Source of the DNA: Rallus limicola
Lineage: Eukaryota; Chordata; Aves; Gruiformes; Rallidae
Assembly (NCBI GenBank): GCA_022605955.1
Contig: JAKCOZ010000002.1
Location: 68,676,783 to 68,740,782 of the forward strand
Reading direction: 5' to 3'
Length of the DNA stretch: 64,000 nucleotides
A model generated the notes under the pieces. That model was not told the DNA's origin. It made no database searches and saw nothing but the letters and a program-made list of their open reading frames with translations. Shown here piece by piece: positions 1 to 13,400 of the stretch (positions within the stretch are counted from its first letter, which is position 1; each line of letters begins with the position of its first letter). A program made the translations under genes and the position numbers.

Positions 1-1085
1 ATGTACCTGTAGAAGCTCTTCTTGTTTTTCTTGGCATCCCTTGCCAAGTTCAGCTCCAAGCATGCCTTGACCTTCCTGACCTCGTCCTCCCTACACAACC
101 GGCCAACATCCCTGTACTTTCCCCTGACACCTGTCACCACTTCCACTGCCTGTATAGTTCCATCTTGCCTTTTAGTTTGACCAGCAGGTCCTGACTCAGC
201 CATGCCGGCCTATTGCCTCCCTTGCCCTGACTTCTTACACCTGGGGATCGAGAGCTCTTGCACTTTGTTGAGCACGTCCTTAAAGACCTGCCAGCTCTGT
301 TCCACCCCTTTTTCTTGGAGGACCGTTTCCCAGGGGGTCCTGTTGATTAGCTCTTTGAAGAGCTGGAAGTCAGCTTTCCTGAAGTTCAGGGTCCTGACTA
401 CATTTCTCATTTGATTCATATGCCTTAGGACAGTGAACCGCACCAGTGCATGATCACTGCAGCCCAGGCTGCCTCCAACCTTGATATCCCTCATGAGCTC
501 ACTCGCATTGGTGATCATCAGGTCCAATATCACTTCCCCTTGAGTAGAGCTGTCTATTTCCTGTCTCAGGAAATTGTCCTCTAGGCACTCCAGGAACCTC
601 TTTGATTGCCTGCAGCTTGTCATGCTACTTTTCCAACGGATGTCAGGTTGGTTGAAATCCCCCAGCAGGATGATAGCCTGGCAGCCTCATGCCTTCTGGA
701 GCTGGAGCAAGAAGACTTCATCAATATATTCCCATTGATCAGGCGGCCTGTAGTAGACCCCAACCACAAGGCTCCTCTTGTTGCATTCCCAAATTCTTAC
801 CTGTAAGCTTTCAACCTCCTGATGACTATTCTTTAGGGATATCTCTTTACATTCCATTTCTTAACATAGAGAGCAACACCTCCACCCCTCCTTTCTTCTG
901 TCTCCCTTGTAACCATCAATAGCCACACTCCAGTCACAGGATTCATTCCAACAGGTTTCTGTATTGGCCTCTATGTAGTAACACAGTAGTAGCTCCTCCA
1001 GTTTGTTGCCCATGCTGCGTGTGTTCGTGGAGAAGCACTTCAGCTGGGCCATCAGCCATGTCACCTTCTTAGAGGGTCCAGAGCA
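1..1085 (-). mobile_element. CR1 LINE fragment, ORF2 endonuclease region, degraded
   Basis: Read on the minus strand, this encodes the start of a CR1 ORF2 endonuclease (AP-endonuclease type). The stretch near 1064-861 contains AQLKCFSTNTRSMGNK and later ETCWNESCDWSVAIDGYK, typical of the CR1 N-terminal endonuclease. The stretch 623-210 contains SDHALVRF and the linker towards the reverse transcriptase. Stops and frame changes break the frame between the two blocks, so the copy is dead. It runs off the left window edge, and the right edge near 1085 is approximate. It sits in the CEP135 intron upstream of the first visible exon, antisense to the gene. Confidence 0.88.
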
Positions 1086-1311
1086 ACCAAGCAGTATTTG
1101 CCTCAGCCACCCTTAAGAGCCTGCTCTCTCTCTCCTAGGGAAGGAGGGAGGGGACGACTTAGTATGACACAACTCTGTGCTTCTGATTGGTATGACACAA
1201 CTGTATCATGAGGTTACACTGGAACTGTTCCAGCACTTCAGGTGGCTTAAAAGCCATAAGTTGATGAATAGGTCATGAACTTTTTTCATCTGTCTACTGA
1301 TTTTTTTCCAG
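1086..1311 (+). other. CEP135 intron tail before first visible exon
   Basis: Single-copy-looking intron sequence between the CR1 fragment and the first visible CEP135 exon. A polypyrimidine tract and AG acceptor end at 1311. Nothing else is recognised in it. Confidence 0.6.
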
Positions 1312-1427
1312 GCTCTTAAATGACCAACTCCAGAGGTCTGTTGAAGATTTACAGCACCGACTGTCTCTCAAAAAGGATGAACTGCAGTCAGCTCAAGAAG
1401 AAATTGTAAAGCTAGAGGAGAAAATAG
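1312..1427 (+). CDS. CEP135: CEP135 exon a
   Basis: Acceptor TTTTTTTCCAG ends at 1311; donor GTAATC starts at 1428. The first base completes a split codon. The exon then encodes residues 1-38 of the visible protein (LLNDQLQRSVEDLQHRL...), matching human NEQLQRSVDDYQHRL. It ends in phase 1 (G|CT, Ala). Confidence 0.93.
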
Positions 1428-4400
1428 GTAATCACTAGTTATTTTTATGTTGCTTCCTATTTTTAAAATAGAAAGTACTTACTCTTTTATTTATAGCTAG
1501 GTTAAACCAGAGGACCACGTCACAGGATGAAGCAGTCAATGTGCTTAGAAGTACTATTACTGTTTTGGACAAAGAAAAGGACAGTCTTCAAGAAACTGTA
1601 GATGAAAAAACAGAAAGAATTGCATGCTTAGATGACAACTTAGCTAACAAGGTATGTGCAGTAAAAGTACTACTTTGCAAGTCACCTGGGGATATTTAAA
1701 GCAGTTACATTTTAGGGAGACATTTTGCCTTGATGTCGAAGCCAGTGCAGAGCTCAAGGCATCACATAAACATGTTTGGATCTATTCACTACAAATATTC
1801 CTTTGCCAACTCAATAGCATTTAATTATGGTTGCTAGAGTATTCTCTAAACACTCCAAGCAAATAAAGACATATTTTTTGCATTTTGCAGTTGGAGTTTT
1901 TTATTGATATATAACATAAATATTGAGATATATGTCTTTTTTGATGACAAGACAATGCTTTCTCAGTAGCAAAAAAAAGCTTGGAAATTTGAATACAGTT
2001 AATTATTGGTGAAGGGTTACAGTAAAGGTTAAAATGTAAAGTTCTTTAACTTGAAGTATCCTGTTATGTCACAATATAATAATAATGCAAGTTTTGCTTG
2101 CCTTTTCTTTTTGCTTTTTTTTATTTTTTTTTCTTTAGGAAAAAACAATTGCTCATTTACGTCTAACTCTCTCTGAGCTGGAGTCCTCAACAGAGTAAGT
2201 AAAGATTAGGAAGCCTTCATCAGAGTTAATTCTGTTTAAGTCAAGTAAAAGTGTACTGTGTCAAGAAAGATATACACAACTTTTGAAGAGACTTCCTCTG
2301 CGATTATATTGCAGGCTGCAAAGATACTGTTAAGAAAGCCATTAACAATTGTTTATCTGTATTTATTTTCCTAAATCAATAATGTTCCTTAATTCTTGAC
2401 TAAGAAGTAGCTTTTTAGTATTCTGGGTACAATATTAGATTGACCAAGGTAAAACTCAGAGCTGAATTCTTAATTGTTGCCAAGCTAATTCTTTCAGCTT
2501 AAACCACTAGTACAGTTTTAATTAAAATATATTTGAGTAGTTTCTGGCTGGGCTTCATCTTACCTTTCTTTCTTGCCTCCTTTTAAGCATGACTTTTAAA
2601 ACTGTAGCTTTGTAAAATAAGAAATCTAAAGGCCAATATGTAAACTTCTGAAGACCAGTGTAACTGAACATTCGGTATCTGTGGCAAAAAACTAATGCAA
2701 AAGTATACTCAAATTCACACATATTTATATTCCTACTTTTTTTGTTTAATCTCTTTTTTTACTTTTTTGATTGTTGTCTTTCAAGTGTAAGCTCTCTGTC
2801 ATCTTCCTCTATGGTTTACAAAATATGCTATGGCTAACGTATTATAACTACTACCAAACACAGATAAATACTTGTAATCGCTCTTTCCATAATAAGATAC
2901 ATTTTCCCAGATACATCTTCAAAGTTGAAGCAGAATTCAATTTTATTTGTGCCTGTTGAAATTTTACATCCTTATCTTATGTTTGTTTAGACTCAGTTTG
3001 TCAGCTTTCAGAAAGAAGAATTTTATCTTACTAAAAAAAAAACCCACCAAAAAAACCCTCAAACCAAATCATTTGCATATCCAAAATCTGTGTCTGATTG
3101 TTTTGAGCAGTATGTGTTATAGTTTACAAAGGGACAACTTTAAATTCTCTCTTGATAGCCAGATGAAGGACATGCTGAGCAACAGAGACCGTGAGATATC
3201 TAGTTTACATCGCGAGCTTGATACGTCCCAAGTAGAGCTTGCAGAAACAGGAAGAGTGAAGGAAATGGCTCTGAAAGAAAACAGACGATTACAAGATGAC
3301 CTTGCTACAATGGCCAGAGAAAATCAGGTATGAAGACAGCACATAATACTGAAACATTAAACTATTCATTGTTTGCTTACATCAACACTGCTATATCCTC
3401 AATTTTGATTTTGTATATTTTATTATACAAAATCAAAATTGATTTTGTTTATTTCATTATTACAATTTCTTGAATACTGGGATATTAAAAATGACTGAGC
3501 AGAAATTGTAAAAGGAATTACTTTAGATACGTAAATGTAGTTGGTACAGTGGGGAAGAAATGGACAAGCTGTCGGTTTAGTCATCCTTCCCTAGATTAAA
3601 AAAGAAATCTAAATAAAATAAATCTAGGACATAATTGTTTTTTTCTATGATGGAATTATGTTAAATGGTTATATCACTTGGTAGTCAGTTTTTAATTGGT
3701 AAAATTGTGGAACAGAGGTTATTGAGAGACAGAGCAAGAAACCACAAAAGCAAATATCAGGTTATTAGTCAGGTGAAAGGGAGAGGGAGCAGATTGCTAT
3801 CATGCCTGGATTAGATCTGATGAATAGTAATCATTAGTTTAATCCATTTAGTTCCCATTGAGGCATTGGATGTATTGAGGTATGGCACATTTTGAGATTA
3901 GAATGTTTTGGAATTTAGATTTGAATGTTGATGATCTCTGAGCCTTGGTTAATGGTGGCTGTAAAGAGGTATTGGCAGGTTTTTAATTTCCAGTTCTGGC
4001 AAGGTCAGCTCCTATTCATGTGCGTTGCTCTGCAGGGACTTTGCTTTCAGTGATGATTTGGGAAAGGTTAAAGTTGGGTGAGAAAATGTCAGAGGGCTTA
4101 AAAGCTACAAGAGAGAGGGATTGAAGAAAACTTATTTTTAAGCTATGGTAGTCCTGAATAGTATGAATTTGTTTCCTGATTTCAGGAATGGATAAGAATA
4201 CACAGTCGATGGGAATAGGAGGGGTTCCCTTTCCATTGTGTCAAGGTTGTGTGGGGTTTTTAGATGGTGAATTCAAAGGTTCCATGTATTTCCCTGGAGA
4301 CATGTTCTTAAAGGATTGTCTTTGCATTGGTAAGGTAGGTGTCATGGTGAGATGGTATCTTAGAGTTCAGCTTTATATTGTAGCTTTTTTAAATGAGGGT

Positions 4401-7400
4401 TTTGGGGGTTTTTTGAGATTCAGTTCAGGTACTTATAGAGTTTTATATTGTATATTTTTATTTATATTAGTTTTATATGATTTTGTCTGTCCTTAGGGCT
4501 CTGGTAGTTTAGAACCATAATGCATGTCCTTGCTAACAGCTAGCCAGTCAGTAGCTTTAGACCAAAAAGTAGGTGGGAAGTGGGTTGTGATTGCCCAGTG
4601 GACTCTGAGTTGTTTGCAGCATGTTTATGGTCAGCCTTCCAGTTGGGAGGTATACAGTCCCTCTCAACTGCTGATGGCTAAATACATTTCCTTGTATGGT
4701 GTGCTATAAAGGTATAATTAAATAGTACATGCCCATTTGCACTTTTCCCAATCATGATTGCTCCATCTCTTCTTCCTTGGAATTGTCTGGGTCTGGGATC
4801 CATGGCTTAGAGAGTCTGAAGTGCATTCAGTCGTCTTAATCCCTCATGTGCTTTGAGGAATAATGAGTTGGTTTTGTGCACCAGCTGGTTGTGCTGACTA
4901 AAAGCCTCCCAGTTACAAGTGCATGGCATGGATGTCTCCATACATCCATGTGGGTATGGATAATATATAACTAAAATGTGCAGTGTCTATAGGGTAAGTA
5001 ATGGGTTTTTTTAAATTGGGCTGAACATTAGAAAGGCTACATAGAGAAAATGTGAATGTCATTTAAGGTGCTAGCCCAGAATTTTGTTGCAACTCATTAC
5101 GTTCATAGAATCATAGAATGGTTTGTGTTGGAAGGGACCCCAAGGATCATAGAGTTCCAACCCCTCTGCCACAGGCAGGGACACCAACCTCCAGACCTGG
5201 ATCTACGTTCAGTTTTTGTATAGCAAATAGAACTATTGCAGCTCATCATTAAACTCAAATGCCTTGTACAATTCTGATGCTGAGATACAACTGTTTGTTT
5301 GAAATTACTGTAAATGCCAACAGTAAAACTAATCAGAGCCTTGTTAGCTAAGCCATTTATTTTAATTTCCTTCAGTCAGCCCATCTGAGTCTGAAGCTAG
5401 AAAGTACAATATAGCATGATGTTTTAAATAAGTGATGTAGGATAGTTCTTGAAAAACCCATGGTATGATACATAGATATGTGGGCGTATTATTGAAATTA
5501 GAGATGCCATTCACAGGTTTCTAATAAGATGAAATGTTAAATATTATCACAAGGGGATGACTAAAGCTTTTGCAGTGTGCTTGGGAAGGCTACCACAGAG
5601 ACAGGCAGACTGATTGCAGCTTATGCTAAATAAGGCACACAGTAAAAAGACGGCCTCTAATGAATATTAATATACCACCAGAAAAGAAAAGAAGAGTAAG
5701 AGCTAAGGCAATATCCTCTATTTCCCCTATATTTGATAGTGAGGATGGAAGGTGATACTTGCCTTTTGGGCTCTCTGGGCTAGAGAGCTCAGAAGAAGGT
5801 GGGTGCTGAACCTGAGAGGGCCAGAGTTAACGGTTCCAACATCTCAAACATATTACATGTTGCATTTTGATGTCTAAATATGATCTTAATGATGCATTTA
5901 GTTCTTTTATATTGCAATTTTACTCCAAAATAAATGCTCTTTTGTTATAAAGTTGACTTTCTTAGTGACACAAAACTTTCCTTCACGATAGTGAATCTTA
6001 AGGCTATTAAAAACCCAGCTCCCAAATATCTGTGTGTTGAAATTTCCAACAATCAGTAGGGTGAGTCGTCAGGGAAGCTGCAGATTTTGTGAAGTGGTAT
6101 GATACTCATTGTTCTCTGTGATTATTCTTGCCTGGAAAACTCTCTGGTGTATCTAAGGTGATAGGGGCATTTTTGAAGTCTACAAATCCCAAAGAGCTTT
6201 GACTAAATTACTTTAGAACAGAATAAAACCTAGGGCATATGCAATTACTGTTATTTAGTCTGATACAGTAATGTATCGTGATCAATTTACTCTAATGCAC
6301 TGTCCTGCCCTTATATAATCTCTTTAGGCTATCAGTACTGAACTTGAAGATGCAATACGTGAAAAAGAAGAAATGAAAACCAGGGTTCATAATTACATAA
6401 CTGAAGTTTCCAGATTTGAGGCCTTGATGGCTTCAAAGGTAAAAATATAATCTTTAAGCAGTCATTACTGTTTTCAATATAACCATTGGTTTTAGAGTGG
6501 AACATGTTCTCATTAGGATATAAAAAATAAATTAAGAAATGTATGCTTTGGTGCCTGCTCTGCCTACCTATCCAAGTTCCTCCTTTTATTTTTTTATTTT
6601 AATTTTTTTCCTTTGCAGTGTCTCAAGCTACTAGTGAATTCATATAAAACTTTGTTAGATCTGAGCCATTGTCTAATTCTGGCACATCACAGTTTCATTG
6701 TTTATGTTTCAGTTGGCCATAACACTGGTGAATGGTAAAACATGCTTGAATGTTGTTTTGCGTTTTGAGTTTTGACAAGGCAGCTAGTACTAATTTATGA
6801 TTGTAGGGACTAAACAGCTTATGATATTTTTTCATATTTTACACCTTTTAAAAAGATAATTTTTACATATAGTTGTGCAGGAAAGTATAAAAAGTAGCAC
6901 CCTGGAGTATTTTCTCTATGAATAATAAGAGTTCAGATTTTTTTCTGTACTGACAGGACAGTTCTCTTATTACATGTATTTTATCCTGATAACTGGATTC
7001 AAAAGTTTGATGTGCATGAATTAAAACTTCTAATAATTTATGTCAAAATCACATGAACTGGCAAATTTATTATGTGACTTTGAATAGCAGTCTTTGACTT
7101 GCAAGTCCAGATGAATATATGTAACCTCAACCACTTTTTTCAGTAGAAACTGAAGCATGGAGAAAAAAAATTAAGGTCAGTAGTACGTTAGCTTAGAACT
7201 CTCATTTTAAAGCAGATGAAGTTTAGTTTTAAATAATTCTAAAATACATCATGTTTCTAGAGTACTTCAGCTGCAGATGTGGCCCTATCTTTGGCAAATG
7301 AGAATCCAGTTAAAGTCAGGTACCAAGAAGCTGTAGAATGTACAGGCAGTGACCAGTTATAAAAGGTTGGTTTCAAGGAATTTGTCTAGTATTACATCCA

Positions 7401-10400
7401 GGTATTGCCCGTGGGGCAAAGGATTTACTTTTCTGCTGTGTTGACATGGTTAATCATAAGTTTCTGTTTCCTGATGCCCCACTTCATGCTGTCTGCACCT
7501 TCCAAGTTCTGTAGAAAACACAGAAGGTATTTCAAACTCAGCAGCCTTCCTTATGGATAAATCTGATTCATACTAGCAATGTGTTTATCCTGCTGTGCAT
7601 TATATAAATGGGAAGAAGGCGATAGAACTAAGTAAAGAGGAGAAATTAGTCAGTGCCTTTTAATATCCACCTGCAATTGGGCCAAATTAAAATTAACAAA
7701 GTGTTACTACCACCACATAACTTGTAAGCACCGAAGCTTGTAGTTTTGTGGTTTTTATGGTAGACTGCTTATGTGTGTATGCCTGAACAAACTTTCTGCT
7801 ATAATATAAATTATCTGCAAAAGACCAGTAAGTAAAAGAGCTGAAAAAGGACTCCTGCTGGAATTGCTTGGAAAGGGCAGCACTCAGATCAGTACATGGA
7901 GTAAGCACAAAATAAGATCAAGCAACGTGATGGTGTATTGATATTGCAGAGTGATTACCTGTTTCATCTAGGAAAAAGAAAACCAAGAGTTGTTAGAGAA
8001 GTTCCGAATGCTCCATATGCAAGCTGAAGACTGGGAAATGAAGGCTCATCAAGCTGAAGGAGAAAGCAGCTCAATACGACTTGAACTCCTTTCTGTAGAT
8101 ACAAATAGAAGACATCTTCAAGGGAGAGTTGAGCTTCTGGAAAAAGAGATTCAAGGGGTAATAACATATGCAATGAAATTCTGTCAAGGAAGTGGGATAC
8201 ATTCAAATGTTTTTTTTTTAATAATGTCAACATACTAGTTTTAATGCTTTGATGGAAAATAATTTCTCTAGGTGAATGTTCAGATGTTGTCAATGAGTTT
8301 TTCAAACAGTAACTGGTTGTGGTTAGATGTGCTTTCCTCCTCGCTTCATTGCCTTCCCAAAATTAGAATCACTGTGTATATTTTAATACTTTTAGATCTC
8401 TTATGTTGAGTGATTACTCCTATTTGTTATCATCTCTGTAGGAACCTTTTTTTTTCATTGCTTCAAAATATTTGCATCTAGATTTATGAGTATTTTGTAA
8501 GCTTAATTCTTGCTTTTCTTTGAAGCTTTGAATTAATTACTTGAAGCATTCGTGGATGGAGTAAAGGTAAAAATCTGGTGGTGGTAGTGGTAGTAGTAGT
8601 AGTAGTCAAAATCCAGAATCAGGATACCATATACCAAAACCTAGGCCAATAGCATTGAAAATATTGAGGTTTCTGCTTTAGGAGCAGTAACTTCATGGAG
8701 ATCAAAAGTCTTGGAGCATAATAATTGTGGATTGACTGTATTTTATCTCATGCTTTTAATTAGCAAAAAAATGTTAGAGGTTTTCATATTGTAAGCTGAG
8801 TAAAAAATGGATTGTGTTTTAGGTGTTCTAAGATTTTAATTCTGAAGCTGGAATCCAGCCTCATTCCTTTCTTGCATAGTACTTGTATAACTCTTCAGAA
8901 TGGTGATTAAAAATTGCAGGGGTGTTTTATTAGTTATTGTTAGCTGTGATTTAGAGAGAGGAATGCAATACAAAGTCAATTTTATAGGGAAAGTTAATTT
9001 TGAAAGGAAAAGAAAGTATTTTAAAAGGCCTCTTACCCAACCGAGTACTGTTAACATTTAACACTGAAGGAGTATCCATATTTGTCTTTGTTTAGCATAT
9101 TGCTGCACATCAAGCTTATGAATCTCAGATCTCCTCCATTACAAAAAATATGTCCAAACTGGAAGAGGACATTAAACGTGAAAATCAGGATAAGTCATCT
9201 CTGCTGGCAGACCTGGCTTCTGTGAGGGAACTCTGCGTGAAACTTGAGTCTAACAAAGAACTTCTGTCTCGACAGCTGACATCCAAAAGCATGGATTACG
9301 AAAGGGTAAGCAACAAAGACCAATATAATTTGCTACAATAAAATTTCTTTGCTTTTAATGGCTTTTGGAGAAAAGAATAAAAATTACTTCTGAGAGTAAA
9401 GTAAGTTAATTTATGTCACTGCTTTTGCATGTATCAATTCTAAATTTTGCAGTATACAGATCTGCGTCTGTGGTTTTAGCACGAAAAGAGGGTGTTCGTT
9501 TCATTCGTTATCACTACCAAATGTGGCAACAGTACTTTTTGCTATACCACAGAGACAAATAATATTTATTTAGTTTCATGTACTGGTTTTTAATTTACTC
9601 TAATTTTCAACTTTTATAAAAATTGAATAGTGCACTTATTTAAATATTAAAGACTTTTCCCTTATGGAGTTTTTCAATTAAACTAAAATTTAGATTCAGC
9701 TGTAGTTCATTAAATATTTTGAAATAGCTTAAACAGTTCTAAATATCCATAATTTCTGGATTTTTTTCTTTGCAGCTGATTGTTATGTCTTTACTTAATG
9801 ACTTGAACAGGCTTTCAGTTTACTGTAATATTCAAGACCTTGACAACAGTAGTTCTCTTCCCCACATAATTTGGTTATACTCATAGAATTAATGAGGAAA
9901 ACAAGCATTCCTACATTTTCAGTAAAAGCTAAGAAGCTAATTGCGACCTAACTTAGTTGAATAGAATGAAGTATAGTAAACAGTGGTTTTGTGCTTGTGC
10001 AAAAGCCTACTGCAGTTAAAAGGCAATTACTGTTCCTGAATCCTTATCTGTAATACAGCTCCCAATAGAACATTTAACAGATGTCCAGCCTGAACAGTTT
10101 TCAACTAAGTATAGTTTCAAATAATTGTAGACATTAATTTGTTTTGTGGGGTCAGTTCCCTATTAATTTTTATGAATATTCCAATCATTTCAGTTTTTAT
10201 AACAATTCTTCATGAAAGAGAACTCTTATGTGTTTGTAAACCAGTGTATTAAATTTGTGCCCTAGGTTCTAGGTGAATTAGAAGATATAAAATCAGAAGC
10301 AGAGCTGCTGAAAAAGCAGTTATCCAGTGAGAGACTTACAGTTCAGAATCTTGAAACATTGCTGGCTACTAGTAGAGACAAAGAATTTCAGAGCCATTTA

Positions 10401-13400
10401 ACATCCCGTGAGAAAGATTCCGAAATTCAGCTGTTGAAAGACAAGCTAACACTCGCTGAGAGCAAACTGTAAGTTTTAACAAGTCTGAGTTATGTGGTTT
10501 AGAAAAAAACTCTTTCTGTGTGACAACACTTCTTCACAGTCAAATTCTTGATGGTCAGTATGCCTAAGCAGATTGTTAGGGCTATGTCTTCTGGCCTTTT
10601 GTGGCATTGTTTAGTTAAAATTTCTTTACTGGTCTTTCATATTGCTTGCTTTAATCAGCACTCTGGTGGACATCAGTTTAGTACAAGCAGCAAACTTAAA
10701 CAGGATTTCTAAAGGAAGCCTACTCTAAAAGGAACACTCTACTAAGTTTTCACAGTCTTGGGAATAAACACTCATTTTCTCTCTAGATTGGTCTCCAGTC
10801 TGACTGCAGAAAGTTTGCTTCCCTTTCTTTGCTGGTAGTGACTTTCTCACATTAGTCAGGCACGGGAGAAGATACCTTTCCTGAAGGTGCATGAAATTGT
10901 GTGAGAGAACTCTGCCATCTTTTAAGTGCCAGCACTAAACCCCTTTTTTTCTGAGCCTCTTAGGACATAAGTACCTAGTGGTGAGGTAGCTGATCTGGTG
11001 CAGGTATTATTCCCACTACAGAACAGCCAACCTATGGCAATTTGTAAATTTTTGTAGCTATTGAGTACATCTATAAATGTATGTGTGGATTGCAGTATGA
11101 TTTGGCTATCTAACCGTTGCATCAGAGTGTAACAATTCTCAAAATACGTAGCTGCTTATCTCACAGGTTTTGATTTTCTTCCCAGCTTCAGGAAGAAATC
11201 TAATTCAACTTTGCTTTTTAAGCAAAACATCGTATTTTTATTTGGCTTTGAAGAGTTTAATTATGCGTTTAATTAAGACAACACAAATTTCTTTAGTGTT
11301 TTATTGGAAACTATTCTGAAGACTTAACTCCTTTAGAACAATGTGGACTCATCAAGTGCCTTGAAGCAAATCAAAACTAAAATTTTAACATAGGTGTCCA
11401 GCTCACAAAAAGTACAAAGTAGATTAAATCCATGGTAAATGTGAATTGTTTACCTACTCAGGATGCCTGTTGTTCTTACTTGGATTAAAGTAAGACTCAA
11501 ATAATAAGTAATGACGTCATAGCTCTTTAAAAGTACTTTTGCTACTATTAACTTTAAGGAAAAAGTCCTGTATCATTTAGTATCCTTTAAAATATAAAGA
11601 ACTGAACCTACATCTACACTACATGTGGCCTGCATTTTCTGTTTATAGCTAACTACAACTTCTTATGCTGTGCTGGCAGAAGTAGAAACACTTTATAGAC
11701 GAAAGCCTAACCTGTTTGAAACAGTGAAGCTAAGAGGAAGATATTTTTTGTGTATGAAATTCATGCACAAGAGAAGTGGGGGATTTAAAAATTTTCTTCA
11801 GGATATGGAGCAGGGAATTCGAAGTTTCCATGATATTTGTGATCATGACATGGTAATTCTCCTGGGGATACATTAGCCAGTGACTGTAGTGGTATCTCTG
11901 CATTCAGGAGCAAGGAGGAGTAGCAGCTGAATGTAGATGGTGGTGAAGAGGGAAGTCAAAGTAGACTTTCGTAAGAAGAAAAACAGATACACCCAGTTAG
12001 TAAACACAGAGGTAGGGAGAGAAAGAAAACATGAAAGGTAAAAGGACAGATAATGCTTCCAGATGAGATACAGAATATAGCATACTTGGACAGTTAAAAG
12101 CTATCTATAACTCAGTGACGCAGATATGCAAGAAAAATGCTTTTGGTTGACTTAAATAAAGGCTCTAATTTACCACTGATCATGGTCCACCTCAAGTAAC
12201 ATGAATCTGTAGATGATAATGCTATTAGTCGCCTCTGTGCAAGTCATTGCTTCATGTTTAAAATTACTAAGTTTTGTTTGGTAGTTTTGTTTCATTGAGG
12301 AAAAAAAATAATTGCATACAAAGAATAAAAACTAATGAAATGTCCTGACTATGAGATTAAATGTGAAAGTTAAAAAAAAAAAAAAGGAAAGAAGACTTTC
12401 ATTTAACTTTAATTTAGCTTCTTTGTGTACAAACATCATAAATGTTTAAATAACTTATTATTAATTTTTTCACGTTTTCTTTTGCACACGATGTACAGTT
12501 CCTTGTTTGTTGTAGATGTCAGTACTTGCACTGTTAATACTATGGGATATTGAAGGAAGCAGGAAAACGTTCTCTGGAGGGATAGTGGCTATTCTATTGA
12601 ATTGCTTTCCTCTTTTACTCAAAGGTTCTGATAGACAAATGTTCAAGGGTGAGAACTACTTGTCTATAGCTTATATACATAATTTTATTATGATTACTGT
12701 GCATAGGGATTCAAAATTAAAATATTTATTACTTTTTGAGTTATTTACTTAATTATCTATACTTTATTTAAATGACATTGACCCAGAATAACCTCAGAAC
12801 TCACAAAACTGTTTGCTTTCTCTTTTTATTTCATAATAATTATATTGGGTCCTGAATTCTTACCTCCATCCTGAAAGCATATGCCTGTCTCTGAAGGACT
12901 TAAAATAAGATATCATCGAGACCTCTTGTCTTCTGCATCTGTTCTCAACATACTGGATCAAGATACCATTCTAGGAATGTTACTGATGAATAGGGAACAC
13001 AGGAAAAGATATTTTGCAGTTCTTTTTGGATCAAATCTCTTGAGTAGTTTGCATCTTCCTGGAGTCAGAGACCAGCGGATGCCAGGCGGGAAGTCTGTGA
13101 CTGAGCTAGGAGGGGAACTTGGTTTTCAGAGTTCCAGTCCAGTGCTTTAGCAATAAACTAATACATCTTTACTTCTCCAGAAGTGACTTTTGAACACTCC
13201 ATTTTGGCTTGGAAGACTCTACAGAATAACATAGCTCTCTAGATTCTTCTTTAGACGGCGTACTTTGCACACAATCATTATTTTCTTGCTTGCTTTTAAT
13301 GCACTTAATGGTGTTTTGCAACCAAGCATTAAGTTATCCAAGCTGGTTATTTGCTGAGATATATTTAATCACGTTTCTTATGATTTTCAAGACTGCTTTT

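Larger units (their letters stand above)
3328..6327 (+). other. CEP135 intron, 3.0 kb
   Basis: AT-rich intron. It holds a perfect 19-base inverted repeat at 3399-3442 and a short antisense CR1 3' end at 5103-5205, listed separately. Open frames at 4188-4496 and 4524-4709 resemble no known protein and are regarded as chance. Confidence 0.7.

Noticed and set aside
2947..3158. Upstream extension of the open frame into CEP135 exon d
   Set aside because: No homology to CEP135 and very A/T-rich; the acceptor at 3157-3158 marks the true exon start.
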